In this document: positions 36,057 through 44,561 of the stretch, piece after piece | How positions within the stretch are numbered: position 1 is the stretch's first letter | Layout of the letters: the number at the start of each line of letters is the position of its first letter | Assembly: GCF_021325795.1 (NCBI RefSeq) | Contig: NZ_JAHPZX010000002.1 | Location: 186,001-250,000 of the forward strand | Length of the DNA stretch: 64,000 nucleotides | Source: Bordetella sp. LUAb4 | GTDB lineage: Bacteria > Pseudomonadota > Gammaproteobacteria > Burkholderiales > Burkholderiaceae_B | Reading direction: 5' to 3' | Notes under the pieces: generated by a model | What the model was told of the DNA's origin: nothing | Seen by the model: the letters and a program-made list of their open reading frames with translations, nothing else | Database searches by the model: none | Position numbers and translations under genes: made by a program

Positions 36057-37651
36057 ACCTCGATCCCAAGCCCATCACTCCCCCGTCGCGCGACCGCATC
36101 CTGGCGCAGCTGGATTCCGTCGAACCTTGGGACGTCATCGTCATCGGCGGCGGCGCCACCGGACTGGGCACCGCCGTGGACGCGGCCGCGCGCGGCTATC
36201 GCACGCTGCTGGTCGAAGCCGAGGACTTCGCCAAGGGCACCTCCAGCAAGGCCACCAAGCTGGTGCATGGCGGCGTGCGCTATCTGGCGCAAGGCAATAT
36301 CAGCCTGGTGCGCGAGGCCCTGCACGAACGCGGCCTGCTCGCGCGCAACGCACCCCATGTGGTGTGGCCCTTGGGTTTCGTGGTGCCGGCCTACAACCTG
36401 CTGGACCGGCCCTTTTACGGCATCGGCCTGAAGATGTACGACATGCTGGCCGGCCGCCTGAATCTGCAATCCAGCCGCTTGCTGTCGCGCCGCGCCACCT
36501 TGGCCGAGGCGCCGACGCTGGCGCCCAGCGTCGGTGGCCATGCGCTGCGCGGCAGCGTGCGTTATTTCGACGGCCAGTTCGACGACGCGCGCCTGGCCGT
36601 CAGCCTGATGCGCACCCTGTTCGATCTGGGCGGCCTGGCGCTGAACTATCTGCGGGTGACCGGCCTGTCGCAAAGCAAAGGCCGCATCGACGGCGTCACC
36701 GTGCGCGACCGTTTAAATGCTGCGGAGCTGATGCTGCGTGCCCGCTGCGTCATCAATGCCACAGGCGTGTGGGTGGACGAAGTGCGCCATATGGAAGACC
36801 GCAAAGCACCCGTCATGGTGGCGCCCAGCCAGGGCGTGCACCTGACGCTGCCGCGCGATTTCCTGCCTGGCAACCGCGCCGTCCTGATTCCGAAAACCGA
36901 TGACGGCCGCGTGTTGTTCGTGGTGCCGTGGAACGGCCACACCATCGTCGGCACCACCGACACCGCGCGCACGGATCTGCCGCTGGAACCCGATGCGGCA
37001 CGCGAGGACATCGATTTCATCCTGGCCACGGCGGGCCGCTACCTGAACCGCCAGCCCACCCGCGCCGACGTCACCAGCGTGTGGTCCGGCCTGCGCCCCC
37101 TGGTCAAGGCGACCGGCGTGGGCAACACCAAATCGCTGTCGCGCGAGCACACCATCCTGGTTTCCAACGGTGGCCTGATCACCGTCACCGGCGGCAAGTG
37201 GACCACGTATCGCCGCATGGCGCAGGACGTCATGGAGACCGTGTTGCGCGAGCAGATGCTGCCCCATACGCCCTGCAAGACCCAGAATCTGCGCTTGCAC
37301 GGCGCCGGCGGCATGATGCCGGCGCGGGAAACCCCCACATCCACGGATGCGTACTACGGCGTCGACCTGCCGGCCCTGCGCGCCCTGCCCGGCGCCGATC
37401 GCATGCTGGTGGCCGCCAGCGGGTTGACCGAAGCGCACGTTCGCTATGCCGCGCGCTGCGAACTGGCGCGCAGCGTCGAAGACGTCCTGGCCCGCCGCAA
37501 CCGAGCCCTGTTCCTGGACAGCCGCGCCGCGCTGCAAGCCGCTCCCGAAGTCGCGCGTATCCTGGCCGAGGAACTACATCGCGACGAATCCTGGCAAACC
37601 AAGACCCTGCAGTCCTTCGCCATCACCGCGGCACAGTACCAATTGGATTAG
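36053..37651 (+). CDS. glpD: Aerobic glycerol-3-phosphate dehydrogenase
   Basis: The product has 532 aa, standard length. It oxidises glycerol 3-phosphate to dihydroxyacetone phosphate and passes electrons to quinone at the inner membrane. The FAD-binding loop is DVIVIGGGATGLGTAVDAAA; the family signature is GTSSKATKLVHGGVRYLAQG; the later motif GKWTTYRRMAQD is present. The start overlaps the glpR stop. No glpF or glpK is in the window. Confidence 0.97.
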   Translation: MNLDPKPITPPSRDRILAQLDSVEPWDVIVIGGGATGLGTAVDAAARGYRTLLVEAEDFAKGTSSKATKLVHGGVRYLAQGNISLVREALHERGLLARNAPHVVWPLGFVVPAYNLLDRPFYGIGLKMYDMLAGRLNLQSSRLLSRRATLAEAPTLAPSVGGHALRGSVRYFDGQFDDARLAVSLMRTLFDLGGLALNYLRVTGLSQSKGRIDGVTVRDRLNAAELMLRARCVINATGVWVDEVRHMEDRKAPVMVAPSQGVHLTLPRDFLPGNRAVLIPKTDDGRVLFVVPWNGHTIVGTTDTARTDLPLEPDAAREDIDFILATAGRYLNRQPTRADVTSVWSGLRPLVKATGVGNTKSLSREHTILVSNGGLITVTGGKWTTYRRMAQDVMETVLREQMLPHTPCKTQNLRLHGAGGMMPARETPTSTDAYYGVDLPALRALPGADRMLVAASGLTEAHVRYAARCELARSVEDVLARRNRALFLDSRAALQAAPEVARILAEELHRDESWQTKTLQSFAITAAQYQLD

Positions 37652-37733
37652 CGCGGCTTTCACGGACCGCGAATGCGGTCCGTTGGTCCCGGCGCGTTGC
37701 GAAACGGGCGAGCGTGGCAATGCAGCCGGTGAG

Positions 37734-38042
37734 TTAAAGAACTCCGCTCTCCACCGCATCGCGCAAGACTTTATTCACGCGAGTTTGCCATCCCTTCCCC
37801 GACGCTCGCAGATGCGCCATCACGTCGGCATCAACGCGCATATTCAACGTAGGTCGCTTTATCGCGACGGGAGGGCGTCCCATCTTTGTGACGGTAACGC
37901 GCCCTTCTGCCCAAGCCTCTTGAACCTGGGCATCGTCGTTGGGGTCATACAGGTCGACGTCGGGATCGTAGGGCACGGGCTTGCCCTCGTCAGCCCGACG
38001 GCGCAACGCCGCCCAATCAGTTTGCTGTTCTTGCTTCTTCAT
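37734..38042 (-). CDS. brnA: BrnA-type antitoxin
   Basis: The product has 102 aa from the ATG at 38042, with GGAGG six bases upstream. The N-terminal half is acidic and flexible (the toxin-binding part); the C-terminal half is the ribbon-helix-helix DNA-binding domain (RPTLNMRVDADVMAHLRASG, GWQTRVNKVLRDAV), as in BrnA and CopG-like antitoxins. It overlaps the toxin gene by 26 bases. It should neutralise BrnT and autorepress the operon. Confidence 0.88.
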   Translation of the reverse strand: MKKQEQQTDWAALRRRADEGKPVPYDPDVDLYDPNDDAQVQEAWAEGRVTVTKMGRPPVAIKRPTLNMRVDADVMAHLRASGKGWQTRVNKVLRDAVESGVL

Positions 38043-38307
38043 AAAACCTCCGCTCAGCCTTGGAGGCGACACGTAAGGAAATCGCCCGCACGCTGTTGCC
38101 ACGCATCACATATACCAACGCCAGGACGACGCGGTGCTCCTGAATCAGCGCGAGATCGAGGCAACGCTGTTCACCGTTTCGGCAGCGATGAAGCGTCAAC
38201 TTGAACGGTGCGTCGTAAACAGACAAGGCCATGGACAAAGAGATCCCATGCTTTTCCCTGTTCTTGATGCCCTTGGTCGGATCGAATTCAAGCTGCGTCA
38301 CAACCAT
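38017..38307 (-). CDS. brnT: BrnT-type RelE-fold ribonuclease toxin
   Basis: The product has 96 aa from the ATG at 38307, with a GGGAG site. It follows the BrnT pattern: LEFDPTKGIKNREKHGISL, a central VYDAPFK, LDLALIQEHRVVLALVYVMRG and the C-terminal VRAISLRVASKAERRFYEEA. The Arg/Lys/His residues of the nuclease face appear intact. It is the first gene of the two-gene operon, the usual toxin-first order for BrnTA. Confidence 0.9.
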   Translation of the reverse strand: MVVTQLEFDPTKGIKNREKHGISLSMALSVYDAPFKLTLHRCRNGEQRCLDLALIQEHRVVLALVYVMRGNSVRAISLRVASKAERRFYEEARTAN

Positions 38308-38719
38308 ACTCCCGCTCCCGACTTTTTGTCAATACATTTAGTCGATCGCGCGCAGCTTCATTCGGCGTATCTGCTGCCTTTTATCGTGGCTGCGGTAAAG
38401 ACTGCGGCTGCCGGTATCCAACTCATCAGCTTGCTCCGTTTACGACGTTGACCACCACAGCAGACGGACTGCACAAGGCATCGCATCTGAGGGTTCGGGC
38501 GTTTTGTTCTCTTGCCCGAGCACTCGGTTCCCGTCGTACCAATTGCAATCTTTGACTCCTATAGGCGTACAGCGATGCTCGTGGCGGCCGCATGAAGGCG
38601 AGCGTGTGCTGGCAGTGCTATCCAGGCCCATCTGAGCAAATAGCTAAACGTCAGTTAGCGGGGCGTAGAATCGGTCGCGTCCCGCGGCATTGGCCGCGTC
38701 TGCTCTGGAGATCTGCGCG
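38308..38719. other. Intergenic region, no gene seen
   Basis: About 410 bases separate brnT (leftward) and the aldo/keto reductase gene (rightward). Both promoters must lie here. No frame with a ribosome site or native codon use is present, and I see no repeat or terminator. Confidence 0.5.
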
Positions 38720-39718
38720 ATGGCTATACCCAAGATCCAATTCGGCCGCACCGGCCTGAAAGTCTCCCGCCTGGCGTTGGGCACCATGACCTTCGGTCTG
38801 CAGACCGAAGAGTCCGTTGCCAAACGGATACTCGACAAGGCCGCCGACGGTGGCATCAACTTTCTCGACACGGCCGACGTCTACCCGCTGGGTGGCACGC
38901 TGGACACCATCGGCCGCACCGAGGAAATCGTCGGCCGCTGGCTGCAAGGCCGCCGCCAGCATTACGTCGTCGCCACCAAGGCCGTCGGCGTGACGGGTCC
39001 CAACGATTGGGACAAGGGTGCTTCGCGCAAGCATCTGCTCGACGCCATCGATCTTTCGCTCAAGCGCCTGCAGACCGACTACGTCGACCTGTACCAACTG
39101 CACTCCGACGACGACGACACGCCGCTGGACGAAACCATCGAGGCGCTGGATGTCATCGTGAAGTCGGGCCGCGCGCGCTATGTCGGCGTGTCCAACTTCC
39201 TTGCCTGGCGCCTGGCCACCGCGCTGGGCCGCGCGGACTTCCTGCGGCTGACGCGCTTCGTCAGCGTGCAACCGCGCTACAGCCTGCTGTTCCGCGAAAT
39301 CGAACGCGAACTGCTGCCGCTGTGCGAAGCCGAGAACCTGGCCGTCATCCCCTATAACCCGCTGGCCGGCGGCATGCTGACCGGCAAGCACAAGGCCGGC
39401 GCCGCACCCACCGCCGGTACTCGCTTCACGCTGGGCACGGCCGGCGGACGCTACCAGGACCGCTACTGGAACGACCGCGCCTTCGAATCCGTCGCGCAAC
39501 TGGCCAAGCTGGCCGACCAGGCCGGCGTGCCACTGACGCGCCTGGCCCTGGCCTGGGTGCTGGCGAATCCCTTGATCACCGCGCCCCTGCTGGGCGCCAG
39601 CAAGCCCGAACAGCTCGACGAAACGCTGGCCGCGGTGGACTACAAGCTGGACGCGGATCTCAAGGCGGAGCTGGACAAGCTGACGCATGAGTATCGGTAT
39701 GGGGATTCCGTAAGGTAA
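38720..39718 (+). CDS. Aldo/keto reductase
   Basis: The product has 332 aa from the ATG at 38720 (GGAG 11 bases upstream; TTG 38690 is in frame). It is a TIM-barrel NADPH oxidoreductase with the family tetrad context: FLDTADVYPLGG (Asp and Tyr), VVATKAVG (Lys) and LYQLHSDDDDTP (His). The cofactor segment near the end is LLGASKPEQLDETLAAVDYK. Closest in style to YajO/YghZ-type general reductases. The substrate is unknown. Confidence 0.92.
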   Translation: MAIPKIQFGRTGLKVSRLALGTMTFGLQTEESVAKRILDKAADGGINFLDTADVYPLGGTLDTIGRTEEIVGRWLQGRRQHYVVATKAVGVTGPNDWDKGASRKHLLDAIDLSLKRLQTDYVDLYQLHSDDDDTPLDETIEALDVIVKSGRARYVGVSNFLAWRLATALGRADFLRLTRFVSVQPRYSLLFREIERELLPLCEAENLAVIPYNPLAGGMLTGKHKAGAAPTAGTRFTLGTAGGRYQDRYWNDRAFESVAQLAKLADQAGVPLTRLALAWVLANPLITAPLLGASKPEQLDETLAAVDYKLDADLKAELDKLTHEYRYGDSVR

Positions 39719-39858
39719 ACGTCGATGGCAGGCAGCCCCGGGGTCATCTTCCGGGCGGCCTCGCCATTGACGCGGATACATGGATGGCGAAGTTGCCGAT
39801 CTCCGCACACGACTGCGTCAGTGCGAGGAGACGGATGCCACGGCGGCGCGCGACAGCG

Positions 39859-40911
39859 TCAGTGCGACGAAACGAACTCCGAGGCAGCGTGCGCCGGCGG
39901 CACGGCAAAGCTGGCGCGCATGCGCCGCGTTTCCGCCGCGGGCGTACGGCCAAACAGGCGCTTGAATTCGCGATTGAATTGCGAAGGACTGGCATAGCCC
40001 ACCGCATTGCAAGCTGCTTCCACCGTCATATCCTGGCGCACCATCAACAGCCGCGCTTGATGCAGGCGTGTCGACTTCACATACTGCATGGGCGACGCCC
40101 GCGTGATGGCCTTGAAATGGGTGTGGAAGCTGGGCACGCTCATGCCTGCCTCACCCGCCAGCGCGGGCAGATCGAGATCTTCAGAGTAATGGGCGTGTAT
40201 ATGGCGCAGCGCCTTGCCTATCTTGCCGAAGCGGCCCTGCATGGCCAAGGCCGCGCGCAATGCATCGCCTTGCGCGCCGGTGAGTATGCGGAAATATAGT
40301 TCGCGCAGCAGCGCGGGTCCCAGCACCGCCGCATCCAGCGGGCGGTTCATCACCTCCAGGAAGCGCAGCACCGACCCACGCAAATCGGCATCCATGGGAC
40401 TGGAGAACATGCTTTGCGGCGTGTCATCCCGTAGTGGCCTGCCGTGGCGGTCGATCTGCATCATCAACTCCGTGGCCAACTGAAAATCCAGATGCAGATA
40501 GATGGCCAGCAGTGGCTGCGTTGGCGTCGCATCGGTCTCCATCGTGAACGGGACGGGTACCGCCACGGCCAGGTAATGTTGTTCGTCGTAGAGATAGACC
40601 TGGTCGCCGAAATAGCCACGCTTGCGGCCCTGGCAGACGATGACGATGCCGGGATCGTAGAGCACCGGAGTACGCGCCAATGCGCGATCGGAGCGCAGGA
40701 TGCGGACCGTCGGGAGCGGCGTCAGGTTGTAGCCCTCCTCCGGCGCCAGCGCAGTGAGCAGCGCCGCCATCCGCCGCTGTTCGGGCGCGGCGGACTCCCT
40801 CTGCTTGGCTTGCTTGGCTTGCTTGGCTTGCTTAGTTTGCTTGGCTTGCTTAGTTTGCTTGGCTTGCTTGGCTTGCTTGGCGCCCCGTTGGGCTTGATCC
40901 AGTTCAATCAT
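39859..40911 (-). CDS. AraC-family regulator with N-terminal AKQ repeat tract
   Basis: The product has 350 aa from the ATG at 40911. Residues 10-37 are a tract of (Ala/Thr)-Lys-Gln units encoded by a 9-bp minisatellite. The AraC_N effector domain follows (about 60-210; YDPGIVIVCQGRKRGYFGDQ) and then two helix-turn-helix motifs (DLPALAGEAGMSVPSFHTHF, EAACNAVGYASPSQFNREFK). The frame stays open upstream to 41055 through a second 9-bp minisatellite, so a longer N-terminus is possible. Divergent from an SDR gene, its likely target, as in many AraC_N/SDR pairs. Confidence 0.88.
   Translation of the reverse strand: MIELDQAQRGAKQAKQAKQTKQAKQTKQAKQAKQAKQRESAAPEQRRMAALLTALAPEEGYNLTPLPTVRILRSDRALARTPVLYDPGIVIVCQGRKRGYFGDQVYLYDEQHYLAVAVPVPFTMETDATPTQPLLAIYLHLDFQLATELMMQIDRHGRPLRDDTPQSMFSSPMDADLRGSVLRFLEVMNRPLDAAVLGPALLRELYFRILTGAQGDALRAALAMQGRFGKIGKALRHIHAHYSEDLDLPALAGEAGMSVPSFHTHFKAITRASPMQYVKSTRLHQARLLMVRQDMTVEAACNAVGYASPSQFNREFKRLFGRTPAAETRRMRASFAVPPAHAASEFVSSH
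40802..40882. repeat. 9-bp minisatellite inside the AraC-type gene
   Basis: Nine tandem copies of TGCTTGGCT, two of them TGCTTAGTT and the last ending GCG. Because the unit is three codons, copy-number change keeps the frame and lengthens or shortens the AKQ tract. Confidence 0.95.
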
Positions 40912-40949
40912 GGCCGGGCCTGTTTGGCGGCGCGTGGGTGGCGCGTAGC

Positions 40950-41013
40950 CGGAGAAGTGAAGAAGCGGAGAAGCGGAGAAGCGGAGAAGTGGAGAAGTGG
41001 AGAAGTGGAGAAG
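40950..41013. repeat. 9-bp minisatellite in the AraC/SDR intergenic region
   Basis: About seven copies of GGAGAAGCG/GGAGAAGTG lie 40-100 bases upstream of the AraC-type ATG at 40911. Copy number would change promoter spacing or, if translation starts at 41055, protein length. Confidence 0.92.
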
Positions 41014-41164
41014 CATAGAGCGGCGCCAGCATCGTCGATGAACATTAACCCCCACTGCTTCTCCAAATTTATAGAATTAGGCAGAGTAAATAGAAAAATA
41101 CGCCTTAAAGCCTACTCGCAATCTAAATATTATGCAATCTCTGATCCATTTTTGGGAGACTTGC

Positions 41165-41998
41165 ATGAATTCTGGCAAAACCATTCTCATCACCGGCGTC
41201 AGCAGCGGCTTCGGGCGCGCCCTGGCGCAACAGGCCGTGGCCGCCGGCCATCGCGTGATTGGCACCGTACGTAACGAACAAGCAAGGACGGAATTTGAAG
41301 CGCTGGCGCCGGGCGCGGCGTTTGGCCGCCTGCTAGACGTTACGGATGTCGATGCAGTGCCGGCCGTCGTCGCCGGCATCGAAGCCGATATCGGCCAGGT
41401 GGACGTCCTGGTCAACAACGCCGGCTACGGCCACGAGGGCGTGATGGAAGAATCCCCCTTGAGCGAAATGCGGCGACAGTTCGACGTCAATGTGTTCGGC
41501 GCCGTCGCCATGATGAAAGCCGTGCTGCCCTTCATGCGCCAGCGCCGACGCGGCCATATTCTGAACATCACCTCGATGGGTGGCTTCATCACCATGCCGG
41601 GCATTGCGTACTACTGCGGCAGCAAGTTCGCGCTGGAAGGCATCTCCGAAGTGTTGGGCAAGGAGGTCAAGCCCTTGGGCATCGCCGTGACCGCCGTGGC
41701 ACCCGGCTCGTTCCGCACCGATTGGGCCGGACGGTCCATGGTCCGAACACCACGCTCCATCCCCGACTACGACGCGCTGTTCGAACCCATCCGCAAAGCG
41801 CGTGAGGAGAAAAACGGCAAGCAGTTGGGCGATCCCATCAAAGCCGCCCAGGCGATGCTGGCCGTGATCGCCAGCGACAACCCGCCGGCGCACTTGCTAT
41901 TGGGCAGCGATGCACTGGCGCTCGTGCGCGGCAAGCTCACGGAAATATCTGAGGAAGCCAAAACGTGGGAAATGCTTAGCCGCTCAACGGATGGTTGA
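41165..41998 (+). CDS. Short-chain dehydrogenase/reductase
   Basis: The product has 277 aa from the ATG at 41165 behind GGGAG. It has the classical Rossmann start ILITGVSSGFGRALAQ, the NNAG motif (DVLVNNAGYGHEG), catalytic Ser region LNITSMGG and the YxxxK site in YYCGSK. It is read divergently from the AraC-type regulator. The substrate is not evident. Confidence 0.93.
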   Translation: MNSGKTILITGVSSGFGRALAQQAVAAGHRVIGTVRNEQARTEFEALAPGAAFGRLLDVTDVDAVPAVVAGIEADIGQVDVLVNNAGYGHEGVMEESPLSEMRRQFDVNVFGAVAMMKAVLPFMRQRRRGHILNITSMGGFITMPGIAYYCGSKFALEGISEVLGKEVKPLGIAVTAVAPGSFRTDWAGRSMVRTPRSIPDYDALFEPIRKAREEKNGKQLGDPIKAAQAMLAVIASDNPPAHLLLGSDALALVRGKLTEISEEAKTWEMLSRSTDG

Positions 41999-42003
41999 TC
42001 GGC

Positions 42004-43233
42004 ATGCCGCGGCAGGGCACGCTCGATCCGCACGGGGGACCCCAACCACTACCGCGAACAGTGCTGATTGGGTCCAGGCCGGCCGCCTTCCCCCTACGCG
42101 CGCAGCAAACGGCCCGGCCCTCGTCGCCATTGCAAAAACCCATCCCGGCGCCGCGCAAAATCCTCTCTTCGAATAACGCTGCGAGCAGCGTGGCGCCCCG
42201 AGCAAGCGTAAAACGCGAGACAGACCTGAACGCGTCAAGCGCCACCGAAAGCCTTGACGGAAATGTCAGTGCTGTCACCGCGGCCCCCAGCTCCCCAGAG
42301 GGGAAGGTGTCGCTGCTGAAAAAGTACTCGGCGGAATTTCACGCCAAATATCCGGAAATTGTCGGACATTGTGATGCGGGCATTTTTGTCGAAGGTCCAG
42401 ATGGAAAAATCCGGCGCTTTCCCCCCGATAAAGGGGACAGGCAGCTCTACCTACGACCTCCCGTGTACGTCGACGGGATGACCGTTGATGAGTTTAAAGC
42501 GATGCATGATGGGCTCGAAAAAATCGGTAAGACGTTTGTTGACCAGAGTGATGTTATCTATGACGCCCGCCAGGAGTGTATCCACGAAAAGATAGCCGGG
42601 TATGCAATCCACGAGGACGAGCAAGGGATGACCGTGCAATTCGAAGTAGGCGGCAAGCCTGTGTCCCCAATCTGTGAAGATCCGATTGCCTTTGCCCTAG
42701 GCAATGGCCAATATATGATCCAGCAACCGGAGTTTACGGCCTGCACTTACGCGGCCGAGGAAATGGTGCTTGCCGAGGGTCTTACCGAGCAAGAGGTGGT
42801 CGCGCGATTGCGTGATCCTCGCTGCAAATTGAACCAAATCAAGGGCATGGCGGCTCCGCGTCGACGTGATGATTACGTTCGCAGATCGATGGAGTTCAAT
42901 TCCGGGCGCAAGACCCGAGCCATCGAGGGAGATGATTTGAAATCCCAAGAGGTCATCCAGAATCTCAAGGCAGAGCTCGCCGAGCATGGCCCTTGTATCT
43001 TCTCAGTCAGCGGGCACGCCCGCGTGCTCGACGCGATCGAGGAGACCGCGGATGGCCCCCTGCTTACCTTACGCGATCCCTTTACCGCCAGTGTCCTCAA
43101 GAGCAAGCCTGACGAAACGTTCTGGACTTATTGGAACGAGAACACGCCGAACTATATCCCGGGCTGGCACACCAAAAGCTGGACCGCGACTTTTTTAACA
43201 AAAGAACCGGCTAAACAGGCCAAGTCGTCATAA
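42004..43233 (+). CDS. Putative papain-fold cysteine protease/transferase, exported-effector-like (copy 1)
   Basis: The frame opens with ATG 42004 (409 aa); a GTG at 42061 gives an N-terminus the same length as in copy 2 and may be the true start. Residues 1-110 are Ser/Pro/Ala/Gln-rich and look disordered. The core shares long blocks with copy 2. A Gln-x..-Cys block (MIQQPEFTACTYAAEEMVLA) fits the nucleophile helix of C39/C70 (AvrRpt2-like) peptidases. GHARVLDAIEE followed by LLTLRDPF fits the His and Asp strands; Cys-His and His-Asp spacings (about 90 and 20 residues) resemble AvrRpt2. Base composition is lower in GC than neighbours, suggesting acquisition. The enzyme class is inference; no signal peptide is present. 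Confidence 0.72.
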   Translation: MPRQGTLDPHGGPQPLPRTVLIGSRPAAFPLRAQQTARPSSPLQKPIPAPRKILSSNNAASSVAPRASVKRETDLNASSATESLDGNVSAVTAAPSSPEGKVSLLKKYSAEFHAKYPEIVGHCDAGIFVEGPDGKIRRFPPDKGDRQLYLRPPVYVDGMTVDEFKAMHDGLEKIGKTFVDQSDVIYDARQECIHEKIAGYAIHEDEQGMTVQFEVGGKPVSPICEDPIAFALGNGQYMIQQPEFTACTYAAEEMVLAEGLTEQEVVARLRDPRCKLNQIKGMAAPRRRDDYVRRSMEFNSGRKTRAIEGDDLKSQEVIQNLKAELAEHGPCIFSVSGHARVLDAIEETADGPLLTLRDPFTASVLKSKPDETFWTYWNENTPNYIPGWHTKSWTATFLTKEPAKQAKSS

Positions 43234-43321
43234 CGGGTCTGGCAAACTTGCCGGTGCATACGGGCATGAGATCGCGGGAGCTTTGGAACCTTAACGGGTC
43301 GGCGCTTACTTATCGGCGTCC

Positions 43322-43359
43322 CTTGCGCCAAAGGCGCAAGCCCCTGACGCTCGCGTCAG
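43322..43359. repeat. Two adjacent perfect hairpins before effector-like copy 2
   Basis: CTTGCGCC-AAA-GGCGCAAG (43322-43340) and CTGACG-CTCG-CGTCAG (43344-43359) stand four bases apart, 23 bases before the ATG at 43383. There is no T-run. They could end the copy 1 transcript or structure the copy 2 leader. Confidence 0.7.
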
Positions 43360-43382
43360 CTTTCGATCACCGGTAAGCCTCC

Positions 43383-44468
43383 ATGGGTTCTCGTATTTCC
43401 ACGGCCAAATCAGCTGCACCCCTCCCACCTCCTGATACCGGTGTGCCGCCGCAACGCATCCCCGATCAGCGCAACGCGTCCCAACAGGCATCGCAAGCAG
43501 CGCTGCTTCGGGTCCAGCAAGCCAGCGTCCCCGACCGTGCGCGGCAAACGGCACCGTCCTCGACGCCCAGAACAAGCGCAAGTTCCGAGACAAGGCTGTG
43601 CGCATCGGAAGCTAGCCGAGGGCAAGACACGAAAGCGTTGCCACTGAACCCCTCTGAGAAATTTCGTGCCGAATTCCCGAGCGTCTACGGACAATGTGAG
43701 GCAGGAATTTTCGTCGCCAGTCCGGATGGAACATATCGGCGCTTTCCCGTTGATGATGGGTCTTTAGTATTTATGACTCGTACAGAACGCATGGGTCGGA
43801 CGCTTGCCAAGCAGCTCGATCTTATGTATGACGCCCACTCGGACTCGATTCTAGAGAGGAAAGCCGGATATGTGATGGACGCACAATGCGCGACCGTATG
43901 GTTCGAAGTAGACGGCAAGCCTGTTTCGTCCATCTGCGAGTATCCGCTTGCCTATGCCCTGCCCGATGGTTCATGGATGATTCCGCAACCGGAGTTGCGG
44001 GCCTGCACTTACGCCTGCGAGGAAATGCTGCTGGCCGAGGGTAAGTCCAAGGCGGAGGTGCTCGAGCAATTCAGTGATCCTTGCTCCAAATTGCGCCCCG
44101 GGAGGGGGAGCGCGTTTTCGCGTCGGGAACCGGATGACGTGTGTGATTCGCTGGAGCAAAGGTCCGGGTGCAAGCCTGTTGTGATCGAGGGAGATGGTTT
44201 GACATCCCAAGATGTCATCCAAAATCTGAAGGCAGGTCTTGCCGCGCATGGTCCTTGTATCTTCGAGGTGAACGACCATGCCCGAATCCTCGACGCCATC
44301 GAGGAAACCGCGGACGGCCTGCTGCTCACCGTGCGCGATCCTTTTTCCGCCACTGTCCTGAAGATCAAGCCTCACGAAACCTTTTGGACGCGCAGGATGG
44401 AGGGAGATCCTACCGCGACCAAGTCCAGGAAGTGGGACGCGATCTTTCTGCCGAAAAAACAGCCGTAG
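43383..44468 (+). CDS. Putative papain-fold cysteine protease/transferase, exported-effector-like (copy 2)
   Basis: The product has 361 aa from the ATG at 43383; the ribosome site is weak. It is a tandem paralog of the gene at 42004. The first ~90 residues are Ser/Pro/Gln-rich and disordered. The predicted active site is MIPQPELRACTYACEEMLLA (Cys), NDHARILDAIEE (His) and LLTVRDPF (Asp). Identity to copy 1 is highest over the last ~110 residues, including DVIQNLKAGLAAHGPCIF. The region between the two genes and the region after copy 2 share a ~60-base segment, consistent with a tandem duplication. No chaperone gene is adjacent. Confidence 0.72.
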   Translation: MGSRISTAKSAAPLPPPDTGVPPQRIPDQRNASQQASQAALLRVQQASVPDRARQTAPSSTPRTSASSETRLCASEASRGQDTKALPLNPSEKFRAEFPSVYGQCEAGIFVASPDGTYRRFPVDDGSLVFMTRTERMGRTLAKQLDLMYDAHSDSILERKAGYVMDAQCATVWFEVDGKPVSSICEYPLAYALPDGSWMIPQPELRACTYACEEMLLAEGKSKAEVLEQFSDPCSKLRPGRGSAFSRREPDDVCDSLEQRSGCKPVVIEGDGLTSQDVIQNLKAGLAAHGPCIFEVNDHARILDAIEETADGLLLTVRDPFSATVLKIKPHETFWTRRMEGDPTATKSRKWDAIFLPKKQP

Positions 44469-44561
44469 CAGACTTCACGAGACGCCATGCGCACACTGGC
44501 CGGTGCATAAGGGCGCGAGCTGGGTTAAGGTAGCGCGTCCAGTTTCCGCTACTTATCCGCC

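Noticed and set aside
38440-38631. Short minus-strand frame between brnT and the aldo/keto reductase gene
   Set aside because: No ribosome site and no recognisable product.
40802-41013. Possible CRISPR or transposon end
   Set aside because: 9-bp units with no spacers and no terminal repeats; simple minisatellites.
42004-44468. Effector-like pair as phage or transposase genes
   Set aside because: No DDE, integrase or structural motifs; conserved blocks suit a papain-like fold instead.
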